Translations under genes and position numbers: made by a program
In this document: piece by piece, positions 8,323 to 19,500 of the stretch
Layout of the letters: the number at the start of each line of letters is the position of its first letter
Numbering within the stretch: position 1 is the stretch's first letter
Notes under the pieces: model-generated
What the model was told of the DNA's origin: nothing
What the model saw: only the letters and a program-made list of their open reading frames with translations
The model's database searches: none
Origin: Sphingomonas sp. GM_Shp_1
GTDB lineage: Bacteria > Pseudomonadota > Alphaproteobacteria > Sphingomonadales > Sphingomonadaceae
DNA: 64,000 bases
Assembly: GCF_026540895.1 (NCBI RefSeq)
Contig: NZ_JALNUR010000011.1
Coordinates: forward strand, 28,747 to 92,746
Reading direction: 5' to 3'

Positions 8323-9054
8323 ATGGATCGGGAACGCAAAACCACGGCTGTCGAGCGGGCTGACCGCAAGATCACCTCCAAAGTGAATGACGAACGCGAC
8401 AGTTGGCCGGTGCGGCTGATGGGCGCCGCCAGCGAGATCGGCGATCAGCCGGAAATGCGGACGATCTGCGCCGCCACGATCGCTCTCGGTATCGCCCGAC
8501 GGGATCGGCACCTCACCGGCGCCGGCGTCAGGATGTTGGCGGCCCACACGCTGGCGACATGGACCAAGAGCCGGATCAAAGCCGTGATCGACCGCAGGCG
8601 CCCGAAAAACGGTGATGATCCGCGGGTGCGCCGCGGGGATAGCGACCGTCACGAGGAGAATTCATTCCCCTCGGGCCACAGCGCCGGTGCGGTGGCGGTC
8701 GGCGAGGCCATGGCGCGAGCCTATCCCGACCATTCACTCGCTGCCCGTGGTGCAGCGCTGGCGGTCTCTGTCGTGCAGGTGCCGCGCGGAACGCATTATG
8801 CCAGCGATGTGGTCGCCGGGATCGCCATAGGCCTGATCGCCGAACGCGCGAGCGACGCAGCGATCGATCTGGCGGTCCGATGGACCCGGCGCGAGCTTGC
8901 GAAACGGCAGCGCGGGATCGGGGGCGCCGCGACGCCGATCATCCGCCCTGCAGGGGCGCCGCCATCGCCTCGGATGCCGCAGGACAGGACGGACGCAGTC
9001 TCCGCCCGATCTGCACTTTATTCACCTGAGCTTATTGCCCTGGCACGCCCTTGA
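8323..9054 (+). CDS. PAP2-family phosphatase
   Basis: The 243-residue protein carries the three phosphatidic-acid phosphatase type 2 motifs: K-x6-RP as KAVIDRRRP (about residue 85), PSGH in ENSFPSGHS (about 115), and motif 3 as PRGTHYASDVVAG (about 154), where the usual leading Ser is Pro. Such enzymes dephosphorylate lipid phosphates or undecaprenyl pyrophosphate at the membrane; here hydrophobic segments are modest. The C-terminal 40 residues are Pro/Ala-rich. The start is uncertain because no clear ribosome binding site precedes the ATG. It follows the tRNA by about 140 bases that hold nothing recognisable. Confidence 0.85.
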   Translation: MDRERKTTAVERADRKITSKVNDERDSWPVRLMGAASEIGDQPEMRTICAATIALGIARRDRHLTGAGVRMLAAHTLATWTKSRIKAVIDRRRPKNGDDPRVRRGDSDRHEENSFPSGHSAGAVAVGEAMARAYPDHSLAARGAALAVSVVQVPRGTHYASDVVAGIAIGLIAERASDAAIDLAVRWTRRELAKRQRGIGGAATPIIRPAGAPPSPRMPQDRTDAVSARSALYSPELIALARP

Positions 9055-9135
9055 GGCGTTTATGGCGCATGGCGGAATGAACGCGAGGAGCGAGCCATAT
9101 GGCGTTGTGCATACACCATAGGGCAAAATGGCCCG

Positions 9136-9672
9136 ATGACGCAGATGGATAGCACCGACCTGCCCGACGGCATCGACGAGCGCCATGTGGCGCCCGTGCG
9201 AGGGCTTCGGGCGCATGCCAGCCCGCTCGCCTTCGTTGTTCTGGGCGCAACGCTGGCCGTGGCGGCGACCGGGCTGCTGGGAGGTGCACCCGCGCCCGTT
9301 ACGACCGTCAACGCTCCCGCCGCTTCGCTGGAGCTCAAGATCGCCCGGCCGCTACGCAGCGGCTTGTTTTTCGAGACCCGTATTCGGGTCACCGCCCGAC
9401 AAGCCATTGCCAAGCCCGTCATCGGGGTGGACGCGACCCTGTGGCGCGATCTGACCATCAACAGTCAGGTCCCAGCCCCTGCCAATGAGAGCTTCGAGCA
9501 TGGGCAGTATCGCTTCGAATATGGCGCGCTGAAGGCCGGGGAGACATTGGAAGTCAAGATCGACGGCCAGACCAATCCGCCGTTGATCGGCCATGTCGCG
9601 GGAAACGTCACGCTTCTGGATGACGACGCCCCACTGACCGAGGCGCATATCGCCATTCCGGTCTTGCCGTAA
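9136..9672 (+). CDS. membrane-anchored protein of unknown function
   Basis: A 178-residue protein with one N-terminal transmembrane helix (about residues 31-50, LAFVVLGATLAVAATGLL) and an extracytoplasmic beta-rich domain (from about residue 60) that reads like an Ig-type fold. I do not recognise the family. Its stop codon overlaps the ATG of the DUF421 gene as TAATG, so the two are translationally coupled and probably work together. The Shine-Dalgarno site is weak; an in-frame ATG at 9145 is an alternative start. Confidence 0.7.
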   Translation: MTQMDSTDLPDGIDERHVAPVRGLRAHASPLAFVVLGATLAVAATGLLGGAPAPVTTVNAPAASLELKIARPLRSGLFFETRIRVTARQAIAKPVIGVDATLWRDLTINSQVPAPANESFEHGQYRFEYGALKAGETLEVKIDGQTNPPLIGHVAGNVTLLDDDAPLTEAHIAIPVLP

Positions 9673-10154
9673 TGGACATCGTCCTACGGGCCTCTGTTAC
9701 GTTCGCGGCACTCTACCTGTTGCTGCGGCTGCTGGGGAAGCGGGAAATCGGCCAACTCACACCCTTCGAACTGGTGGTCATCGTCGTGATGGGCGACCTG
9801 GTCCAGCAAGGCGTCACGCATAACGACTTCAGCCTTACCGGTTCGATCCTCGCGATCGCGACCTTTGCCTTCTGGGCGCTGGTGATGAGTTGGGCGACCT
9901 ATCTTTCACCCAGGCTGGAAACGTTGTTGGACGGTCGGCCGCAGGTCATCATCCGGGATGGGGAGTTGATCGAAGCCAATCTGCGCCGCGACCGCATCAC
10001 GCGCGCAGAGGTCGAGGCGGAGATGCGGCTGGCGGGAATCGCCCATATGGATCAAGTCGCTTGGGCGATCTTGGAGACGCAGGGCAAGATCAGCTTCATC
10101 CGCAAGGACGGCGGCGAAGTGCTGCCCGATGACGACGACGCTGGCACGGCGTAA
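9672..10154 (+). CDS. DUF421 (YetF-like) membrane protein
   Basis: The 160-residue protein has three N-terminal hydrophobic helices (residues 4-20, 30-50 and 54-76; LLRLLGKREIGQLTPFELVV is the family signature) and a cytosolic domain with GRPQVIIRDGELIEANLRR and MRLAGI, as in YetF/YcaP-type DUF421 proteins. YetF/YdfS of Bacillus have been linked to spore membrane phospholipid scrambling; the role in proteobacteria is not established. It is coupled by TAATG to the preceding gene. The C-terminus ends in an acidic stretch. Confidence 0.88.
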   Translation: MDIVLRASVTFAALYLLLRLLGKREIGQLTPFELVVIVVMGDLVQQGVTHNDFSLTGSILAIATFAFWALVMSWATYLSPRLETLLDGRPQVIIRDGELIEANLRRDRITRAEVEAEMRLAGIAHMDQVAWAILETQGKISFIRKDGGEVLPDDDDAGTA

Positions 10155-10164
10155 CGACTGTAGC

Positions 10165-10425
10165 AGGGGGGGCGGCCAGAGGGACGAAGCCGTTGAAGTG
10201 GATGGTTCGGCGGTCATAGTCGGTGGCGCCGCGGTGGAATTCCATCCGGCGGCCGAAGCATCGCTCCATCTGGTTTGTAGACGGCGTCGTCATGAGGGAT
10301 GGCGACTTTGCGGTTGCGCATGGAGGGCATGACAGCCCTCTCGATCTGATGACGCAAGCCGTCCGCAACGCCGATGCTCATGGTGTTTCGATCGCCCTGC
10401 CGATCCTGGAGCTTCATGCCTGGAG
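10165..10425 (-). pseudogene. IS5-family transposase remnant (C-terminal end, frameshifted)
   Basis: On the minus strand one frame reads PSMRNRKVAIPHDDAVYK, then the next frame continues with QMERCFGRRMEFHRGATDY and DRRTIHFNGFVPLAA. Together they match the C-terminus of IS5-family (IS427-like) transposases, which have the order RNRK, then Y(K) and RIERCFGRxK, then RRxATRYDR, then GFVxLA. The Asp/Arg of the TRYDR block and the ERCF segment are still visible. The frameshift near 10265, the missing N-terminal three quarters and the absence of recognisable terminal repeats show a dead relic. Confidence 0.65.
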
Positions 10426-10619
10426 GGCGGGACTCGTGCCGGTCGCTTTAGCCCGCACCCGATACGACCGCCGCGACAACGATAGTGTCGCTGCGATCGC
10501 TTCTGTCGCAGCGGTTCAGAACAACGCCGCTGAGCCCCAGCCTATAGCAGGAACACGGGAAAGCTTTGCGGCACCGGCAATGTGCCCCGATTTTTGCTTT
10601 ATGGAACAATTACTAACGT

Positions 10620-11037
10620 CGACATGACCGGACACAAGAGCAAGTCCCTGATCCTAATATTCTGGTCGATATCACATGTTTCAGGCTGATCTTCCTGAAG
10701 AGGAAATGGTTATTCTGTAGAATCGGTCAATAGACGAATAAAGGTAAAATTCAGAAGCTTGCCTCGAGCCGGTAAACAAAAATCTGGAAAGTAAAATCCA
10801 TTATATTCCATATGTTAAGAAACTTTCCATCGATAGATTGACGTTAAGCATGATGTTAATGCCAACTAATGAATATATTTACATGAGTTAGACAATATAG
10901 TTCAAACACATTATGTTACCGATAATTCAACTCAAGAAAACGGCCATAGTTTAAAGTTGTAAACTTGCCTGATTTCTTCGCGAAGGTTAAAAAGCCCGCA
11001 TTAGATAGCTTTGTGCTTTAACGATGTGGGGGGATCC
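10620..11037. other. AT-rich intergenic segment upstream of the two-partner secretion locus
   Basis: No gene is supported here on either strand. A hand count of 10801-10860 gives 17 G+C in 60 (28 %), against about 70 % in neighbouring coding DNA. It contains many short A/T tracts. It could be a long regulatory region for the secretion locus or foreign DNA brought in with the adjacent insertion element. I see no convincing -35/-10 pair. Confidence 0.7.
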
Positions 11038-11676
11038 ATGTCGCAATTGATATCACCCAACGAGCGATATTTGATTTCGCTGTTGTCATTGCGGGGAGCC
11101 CGCGTGTCAAATGGCCTCGGTATATATTGCGACGATGCCTATCGGGCGGTTCGTGGTGAACATATTTTAAATATGGTGTCGATGATTGCACTACAAGATG
11201 TGGTGTGTGTAGCGGTAAGATTTGTCAGTGGTATCGCTGAGACGAATAACGGCGATGGATTGATCATTCGTCCGCGCCGCGTGATCAAAACAGTCTTGTC
11301 GTCCGTCTTGTCCGGACATGTGTTGCCTGCCCTGCGTTCATATCGCGCGCGGTCAATGATCCGCCTGCTTTCACCGGCGCGAGGTGCAGCGGCAGGATCC
11401 AGCGCTCGTCGCACACGGCTTCGCTTGTTCCCGGCACATCTATCGACTTCGAATTTCGTTCGGTCGGACTCCATCCGAGCGAGCGGAATGCAGCGCGAGA
11501 TTTCGCCCCTTTCTCTCGCGCTGCAAAAACTTTCCGAAACGGCTCGTCCGGGCGGACCCATGCGGCGGCATCCGCCCTCGGACGCCGCCCGCCCGCACCC
11601 TTCCGTCGCGTCCATCGGCACGGGGACACTCGCTCATCGGGGTGCTCGGCCCGCGTCCTTTTTCAATGAGGTAAAT
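11038..11676 (+). other. open frame continuous with tpsB, coding status unclear
   Basis: From an ATG at 11038, preceded by a strong G run (GTGGGGGGATCC), a frame of 213 codons runs without a stop straight into tpsB. The first 50 residues (SPNERYLISLLSLRGARVS and following) loosely resemble the start of an OmpR-type winged helix, but the resemblance breaks off after about 45 residues. The rest is Arg/Ser/Pro-rich and looks non-coding. Base composition rises from AT-rich to GC-rich along it. It may be a decayed regulator gene, a leader, or a chance open frame; it does not look like part of a mature TpsB. Confidence 0.35.
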
Positions 11677-13443
11677 TTGTCAGATCATCTCCTCGCTTCG
11701 TCTGCTCGGTTGCGATTCCTGAAGTCGCGCCATGCCGCCCGGGTCCATCACCTCGCCTGGGCATTGGGTACGTTCGGCGTGATGCTGGCCGCCCAGCCCG
11801 CCTTCGCGCAGCAGGGCGTTCCCTCGACGGTCGATCCGAACCGGGTCGGCGGCAATCTGGAGGCGGCACCGGAGTTGAAGCCCACCCCCAGGCTCGTCAT
11901 CGGGCAGGGCGAACAGCAGGCGGCGCCCGCCGATGCGGGCAAGTTACGCTTCGTGTGGCGCGATGTCCGGATCGATGGCGCCCAGTCGATCCCGGTCGCC
12001 GAACTCCTGAAGGAATGGAAGCACGCGCCGGGCGAGGAGGTTTCGGTCGAAGACGTGTTCGTCTTCGCGAATGCGATCACGCGGCTCTACAGCCGTAAAG
12101 GCTATGCCCTGTCCTTCGCGGTCGTGCCCGAGCAGCGGATCGAGGACGGCATCGTCGTGATCCGCGTTATCGAGGGTTTCGTCGATCGCGTCGAGTTCGT
12201 CGGCGAACCCCTGCCCAAGGGGTTGCTCGACACCGGGCCGGTCGCGGGCATCGCCGATCGGATCAAGGCGTCCAGGCCGCTGCGCACGGCCGATCTCGAA
12301 CGCTATCTTCTCCTCATCAACGATGTGCCCGGCGTCCAGGCGCGCGCCACCCTGTCGCCGTCCAAGGACGTGATCGGCGGCTCGGTCCTGACCATCGAGA
12401 TCGGGCGGACGCGCCGCGGCATGGATGTCGGCTATAACAGCTATCTTCCACGTTCGCTGGGGACGCACGTCGTCGGGGGCACGGTCGATTTCAACGGCGT
12501 GCTGACCGGCGGCGACCGGGTGCGCCTGGGCGCGTTCAAGAGCGTCACGGACGATGCCTTCTGGAACCTGTCCGGCGATTACAGCTCCATGATCGGCCCC
12601 GATGGGCTGACGCTGAACCTGTCGGGCGGCTATTCGCATACGCGTCCGGTCACCCCGTTGCTGCGCCTGCTCGACTATCAGGGTGATACGGCCACGGCGC
12701 GGGTTTCGCTGGCCTATCCGATCATCCGCTCGCGCAACCGCAATCTGGGGATCGAGGTGGGGACGGGGCTGGCCAATGCCGACTCCCAGTTGCTGGGCGC
12801 GGGCGAGATGCGCGACCGGCTGCGTTCGGCCACGGCGGCCCTCAACTATGCCGAGACGAACAGCCAGCAGGCGGTGACGCAGTTGCGACTGGGCGTCGAG
12901 ACGGGCCTGACCTGGTTCGATGCCCGGGCCAACAGCCGCGCCAATGGCCGGCTCGACTATATGCTGGTGACGATGGAGGTCCAGCGCCTCCAGCCGCTTT
13001 TCGCCCTGGCGGGGGGGCAGGTGTCGGCGCTGGTCGCCACGCAGGGCCAGGCGGCCGCGCGCGGCCCGCTCTATAGCGCAGCGGAGTGCAGCCTGGGTGG
13101 CCGCCGTTTCGGTCGACGCTTCGATGCCGGTGTGCTGGTCGGCGACCATTGCGTGCTGAGCAGTGCGGAACTGCGCTGGAGCACGGGCGGCGTGGTCGAT
13201 GGCGTGTCGGTCGGGACGCAACTCTATGGTTTCATCGACGGCGGTCGCATCTGGCAGGCGGGTGCGCTGCTTCCCCAGGAGCGCCGCAGCGCCTCGGCCG
13301 CATCGGCGGGGCTCGGGCTCCGGCTCAGCCTGACCGACCATATTTCGGGTGGGATCGAGGCGAGCCGGATCGTCCGGGCGCCGGCGGGCAGCCCGCTCGA
13401 TCATGGTGGCCGGTTGGTCGGCAATATCGGCTTCCGCTTCTGA
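11677..13443 (+). CDS. TpsB outer-membrane transporter (FhaC/ShlB/HecB type)
   Basis: This two-partner secretion transporter exports the adhesin encoded next. From the TTG at 11677 (TGAGGT at 11667-11672 is a plausible ribosome site) it is 588 residues. A signal peptide ends at LAAQPAFAQ (about residue 45). A POTRA_2 domain (FVWRDVRIDGAQSIPVAELL to VIRVIEGFVDRVEFVGE) is followed by a second POTRA region and the 16-strand ShlB barrel, ending in the outer-membrane signature GNIGFRF. The secretion motif region reads LGGRRFGRRFDAG, with Arg where many homologues have Gly. It lies 61 bases from tpsA in the same direction. The N-terminal extension upstream is listed separately; the start is the least certain point. 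Confidence 0.88.
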   Translation: MSDHLLASSARLRFLKSRHAARVHHLAWALGTFGVMLAAQPAFAQQGVPSTVDPNRVGGNLEAAPELKPTPRLVIGQGEQQAAPADAGKLRFVWRDVRIDGAQSIPVAELLKEWKHAPGEEVSVEDVFVFANAITRLYSRKGYALSFAVVPEQRIEDGIVVIRVIEGFVDRVEFVGEPLPKGLLDTGPVAGIADRIKASRPLRTADLERYLLLINDVPGVQARATLSPSKDVIGGSVLTIEIGRTRRGMDVGYNSYLPRSLGTHVVGGTVDFNGVLTGGDRVRLGAFKSVTDDAFWNLSGDYSSMIGPDGLTLNLSGGYSHTRPVTPLLRLLDYQGDTATARVSLAYPIIRSRNRNLGIEVGTGLANADSQLLGAGEMRDRLRSATAALNYAETNSQQAVTQLRLGVETGLTWFDARANSRANGRLDYMLVTMEVQRLQPLFALAGGQVSALVATQGQAAARGPLYSAAECSLGGRRFGRRFDAGVLVGDHCVLSSAELRWSTGGVVDGVSVGTQLYGFIDGGRIWQAGALLPQERRSASAASAGLGLRLSLTDHISGGIEASRIVRAPAGSPLDHGGRLVGNIGFRF

Positions 13444-13504
13444 TCCCGCCCGACCGGACCGGTCGGGCGCAGCCAGATGCATATGACAAACACGGGGTGA
13501 TGAA

Positions 13505-16500
13505 ATGATGACGAACAGGGGCAAGCGTTGGTATTGCGGCACGAGCGGCGTCGCGTTGACCGTTGCAGCGGGGGTGCTGCTGCATACCGCATCCGCGCAG
13601 GCGCAGACCGTCGGCGGAACGGTCGTGGCCGGTCAGGCGACGATCACCGGCCAGGGAACGGCGCAGACCGTCGTCAACCAGAGCAGCGACCGGGCGATCC
13701 TCGACTGGAACCGCTTCTCCCTGAACGCGGGCGACGCGGCGATCTTCCGCCAGCCCGATGCGAAGTCCATCACCGTCAACCGCGTGACCGGTAGCGACCC
13801 GTCGACGATCCTGGGGTCGATCCAGGCCAATGGTCAGGTGGTGCTGATCAATCGCAACGGCGTGCTGTTCGGCAAGGGTTCGACCGTCGATACGGCCGGG
13901 CTGATCGTCACCTCGCACGACATCGACGCGGCGGGCTTCATGGCCGGTGACCGTGTGCTGCGCTTCGACAATGGCGGCAACGATGCCGCGGAGATCGTCG
14001 TCGAGGGGCGGATTTCGATCCGTGACGCCGGCATGGCGGCCTTCGTCGCCCCGCGCGTGCGCAATGCCGGGCTGATCCAGGCCGATATGGGCCGTATCTC
14101 GCTGGGCGCAGGCAAGGGCTTCGGTATCGACCTTTACGGCGACGGGCTGGTGCGCTTCAGCGCGGGCGACGCGATCAACGAAACGCTGAAGGATGCGTCC
14201 GGCACGCCGTTGAAGGCGCTGGTCGAGAATGAGGGCACGATCACGGCGCGGGGCGGGCGGATCCTGCTGACCGCTACCGCCGCGCGCGAGGTGGTCAATG
14301 CCTCGGTCAATGTCGGCGGCGTCGTGCGCGCGGATTCCGCGACCTCCCAGGGCGGCGTGATCACCTTGAGCGGCTCGGGCGGCATCATCACCGAAACGGG
14401 GTCGATGATCCTGGCGAGCGGCACCAGCGGCGGCGCCGTCGCGGTCGAGGGCGGAGCGGTCGGCCTGGGCGGCGTCATCGACGCCTCCGCCACCGGCTTG
14501 CGCCAGGCGGGCGGCACCATCACCGTCAACAGCGGCGGGCTGTTGTCGCTGGGCGGAACGACACGCGCGGCAAGCGCGCTGGGGTCGGGCGGTAGTGTCG
14601 GTTACAGCGCCGCTCGGCTGTTCGAGAACAGCGACGGGCGTACGGACGCCTCCGGTCTGATCGACGGCGGCGCGATCCGTTCCGTGATCGGCGGCACCAC
14701 CATGACCTCGGGCCGGTACACGGCGGACGGTATCTATGGCGCGGGCGGGCGTATCGACCTGACCGCGATGGACCTGCGCCTGTTGAGCACGACGATCTCG
14801 GCGACGGGGCGGCAGCGGGGCGGCCTGGTCCGCATCGGCGGCGCGTTCCAGGGCGGCAAGGCGGCGGATCCGTCCAAGTCCTATACGCAGAGCTTCACCG
14901 GACGCTGGGGAGCCCTGCCGACGCTGGCCGCGGCGGGACATAGCTTCGTCAACGACGGGACGCGGATCGATGTGTCGGCGAGCCGTGGCGACGGCGGCAC
15001 GGCGGTGATCTGGTCCGATGCGCAGACCACCTTCCTCGGCGCGATCGACGCGCGCGGCGTCACCGCCGACGGCTCGGTCGAGATTTCCTCCGCACAGGAC
15101 CTGCGGCACGCCGCGCTGGACCGGGTGACCGTGGGGAAGGGGCAGTTGCTGCTCGACCCGAAGAATTTGATCATCGGTGACGTCGTGGCACAGCAAGGAT
15201 GGTCCTACATCGGAATCATGGGGAAGGGCTATACCCCGACAGATGTCGCTCGTCTCGAGCAAAACGATCACTTCGGTGCTAGTGTCGCACTGAATGCGAC
15301 GGCGACCCGGATGGCGGTCGGCGCAGTCAGCGATCGCGGAGTAGACAACGCCACGAACGGAGCAGGAGCCGTATATCTCTTCAGCTTCACGGATTCCAAC
15401 TTCGGCGGCGGTGCTTTGGAAGGAATCATCGGCAGGGGATATGCCGGTGGCAAGAATATCAATATTTCCGGTTTGGAACAATCCGATGCCTTCGGCCAAA
15501 CGGTATCTTTGAACGCTGATGGTACGCGACTTGTCGTGGGGGCACCCGGTGATATGGGGGCGTCAAATGCCGTTATAAATGCCGGTGCTGTATATCTTTT
15601 CAGGTTCTCAGGTACAAATTTCTCCGGTGCTTCGACGCCCATCATTATGGGTTCTGGTTATAGCGGATCGAATATTTCCGTTTCTGGGGTAGGCAGCTAT
15701 GACTATTTCGGAAGTGCCGTTTCATTAAATGCAAGCGGTGACCGCTTGGTTGTCGGTGTTCCTGGCGATGATGGCCAGAATTATACGACGCAGAGTTTGC
15801 AATATGGTGCTGCCTACCTGTTCGGGTTCAGTGACACCAATTTCAGCGGTGCTTCCCGCATCGCTACGATCGGCAGGGATTACACTGGCGGCAATAATAT
15901 AAATTTCGCCACGCTGGTCAGTAATGGCGACTTTGGACGATCCGTCAGCTTGAATGCAGCCGGGGACAGACTGGCAGTCGGCGCCTCGGCCTTTGCGACA
16001 GCCGGAAATGCCGGTGAGCAAACTGGCGCAGTGTTTCTCTACAGCTTCAATGATACCACCTTTGGCGGTGGATCGCTGACTGCCGTGATCGGCAAGGGGC
16101 AGACCGGCGGTAAGAACATCAACGTCACTGGATTGGGGCGGAACGAATTCTTCGGTAGCGCCGTCGCCCTGAACGCCGATGGTACACAGCTGGCCGTTGG
16201 CGCGCCTTATGATGCCGGTGCCAATAACAGTTTCCAATATTCCGGGTATGTCCGACTATTCTCCTTCAGCGACGGTAATTTTTCGGGAGGCGTATTCTCG
16301 ACAGGCGTTGGGCGAGGAACGGATCCCAATACGCCGAGTCTGGATGTAACCCAGATTGATCCATATGATAACTTTGGGAACAGCGTTGCCTTTAACGCCA
16401 CCGGCGATAAGCTGGCTGTTGGTGTTGCCGGCAAGCGGGGTGCTTCCAACGCTGATGCGGGATCGGGGGCCGTCCTGCTCTTCGGCGACGTTCCCCCATC

Positions 16501-19500
16501 GAATGCCGGCTGGTCAACGCCGACCTATGGTAGCAACCCATCCGACACGGTGACGGTCAGCGCCACCGATCTGGCGGCGCAGCTCGCCAGTGGAGCGGCG
16601 GTCACGCTGCAGGCCTCGAACGATATCACGGTCAGCCGGCCTGTGTCCGTTACCCCGGGGTTCGCGACTCCCGGTGCGCTGACGCTGCAGGCGGGCCGGT
16701 CGGTCCTGATCAATGCGGACATCACCACCGGCGGTGGCGACGTGACGGTGATCGCCAACGACTGGCTCGCCAATGGCGTGATCGATGCGCAGCGCGACGG
16801 CGGCGCCGCGGCGATTACCATGGCGGCGGGGTCGGCGATCAATGCCGGCAGCGGCAACGTGACGTTCGACATGCGGAGCGGCACCGATAAGACCTATTTC
16901 GCCAGCAACGATATCGCGCTTTCGTCCATCACGGGCGGTCGCATCAGTGTCGTCAATGACGGGCCGAGCCTGGGGAATGGTGTCGTGGTGCTGTCGGGAG
17001 CGGTGCTGACGGCGGGGGCGTCGGGCGAGGCCATCAACCTCGTGGGCGACAGATTCATCAACTCCGGGGGGACGAATGCCCTGGTGACGCCGGCCGGTTA
17101 CTGGTCGATCTGGTCGCGGACACCCGACAACGACCAGGTCGAGGGCCTGAACTTCGAGTTCAAGCAATATGGCGCAACCTACGGGCAGAGCAGCATCGCG
17201 GGTACCGGAAACGGCCTGATGTATCGAGCGACGGCGGCGATCGGCGCGCGTTTAGGGGTGACCTCGAAAGCCTATGACGGGACGACGACGGCGCGGGTCA
17301 ACGGGCTGGGCGCCACGGGCGTACTCGCGGGCGACAGGGTCATCCTGGACGCGGCGGGCGCGTCCTTCTCCGACGCGAACGCCGGGTTGGACAAGACCGT
17401 CACTGCGACGGGGCTTTACATCCTTAGCGCGTCGTCCGGGGGCAAGCCGGTCTATGGCTATACGCTGATACCGACGTCGGTGACGAACTCGTCCAGCATC
17501 ATCACGCCCGCGGTCCTTTCGATCGGCACGCCGTCGATTGCGGACAAGGTGTACGATGGCACGACGACCCCGGGTGCACTGAGTATCGGTGCGCTCTCCG
17601 GCTTCGTGGGCACGGAGACCGTCGACGTCGCGGGTGCCGCGGCGGCGCTGTCGAGCCGCAATGCCGGGATCTACACGACCACGGTGGCCTATACGCTGTC
17701 GGACGGGACGAATGGGGGTCGGGCCTCCAACTACACGCTGGCGCCCTCGACGGTTTCGGCCGTCGTTACGCGCAGGCCGCTGACCGTTTCCAGCCTGTCG
17801 GTGTCCCCCAAGGTCTATGACGGATCGACGATGGCGATCGTCACCGGCGGAACGTTGACGGGCGTTCTCGCGAACGATGACGTGACCAGGGGCGACATCA
17901 ACGGTCAGTTCGTCGACAAGAATGTGGGCACTGGCAAGGCGGTGACGCTGTCCAGCTTCACGCTGACGGGTACCGACGCCGACAATTACACGCTGGACCA
18001 GCCGACCGGGCTGACCGGGACGATCACGGCCCGCGAGGTTTCGCTGGTCGGTCGATTGGTGGCCAGCAACAAGGCCTATGACGGGACGACCGCGGCGTCG
18101 GTCGACACGCGCTTCCTGACGATCGGCAACGGGGTGTCGGGCGACGCGGTGGCGCTGGATTACACCGGTGCCACGGCCAGCTTCGCGGACAAGGATGTCG
18201 GCAGCGACAAGCCGGTGACGCTGAGCACCACGGGCACGCTGACCGGCGCGGATGCGGGCAATTATGTCCTCGTCGCATCGGCGCCTATGGCCGCCGCGAG
18301 CATCACCCCGGCGATCCTGTCGATCGGCACGCCGTCGATCGCGGCCAAGGTGTATGACGGTACGACGACCCCGGGCGCGCTGAGCATCGGTGCGCTGTCG
18401 GGCCTGGTGGGTGCGGAGACGCTCGGCGTCGAAGGTGTCGCGGCGGCGCTGTCGAACCGCAATGTCGGGACCTATAGGACGAGCGTGGCCTATACGCTGT
18501 CGGACGGCACCAATGGCGGCCTGGCGAGCAACTATCTGCTCGCCTCCTCGACCGGCGTGTCGGCGGCCATCGTCGCCAAGGGGTTGACGATGGCCGATAT
18601 GCTGGTGGCGACGCGGACCTATGACGGCACGGCCGCCGCGTCGCTCCGTGGTGGCCGTCTGGTCGGTGTGGTATCGGGAGAAGATGTCCGGGTCGATGCG
18701 GGCGTCGGCCAGTTCGCGGACAAGAATGTCGGCACGGACAAGGCCGTTACCGCATCGGGCTTCACATTGTGGGGCGGCGATGCCGGCAACTACACGCTGG
18801 CGCAACCGAGCGGGCTGACCGGAACGATCACCGCCCGGCAGCTTTCGCTGACCGGTCAATTAGTCGCAGGCGACAAGGTCTATGACGGCACCACCGCCGC
18901 CTCGGTCGACACCGGCGGCCTGACGCTCGTCAATGGCGTTTCGGGCGATGCGGTGGCGCTGGATTATACCGGCGCGACCGCCAGCTTCGCCGACAAGGAT
19001 GTCGGTGCGGGCAAGACGGTGACGCTCAGCACGGCGGGCACGCTGACCGGCGCCGATGCGGGCAATTACCTCTTCGTGGCAACGGCACCGACCGCAACGG
19101 CGAACATCTCGCCGGCGACCCTGTCGATCGGCACACCGTCGATTGCCGACAAGGCGTATGACGGCACGACGGCCCCGGGTGCGCTGAGCATCGGTGCGCT
19201 GTCGGGGCTGGTGGGTGCGGAGACGCTCGGCGTCGAGGGTGTCGCAGCGGCGCTATCGGGCCGCAATGTCGGCACGTACATGACGAGCGTGGCCTATACG
19301 CTGTCGGACAGCGCCAATGGCGACCTGGCCTCCAACTATGTGCTGGCGCCTTCGAGCGGCGTGTCGGCGGCGATCGTCGCCAAGGCGCTGACGATCGCCG
19401 ACATGCTGGTGGCCACCCGGACCTATGACGGTACGACCGCCGCCTCCTTCCGTGGTGGCCGTCTGGTCGGCGTGGTATCGGGAGAGGATGTCCGGATCGA

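Noticed and set aside
10223..10627. A plus-strand 134-codon frame after the DUF421 gene
   Set aside because: It lies antisense to the transposase relic and has no ribosome site or recognisable domain.
11944..15499. Long antisense frames across tpsB and the start of tpsA (11944-13542 and 13325-15499)
   Set aside because: Both overlap well-supported genes entirely and have the Arg/Ala/Asp-rich make-up typical of shadow frames.
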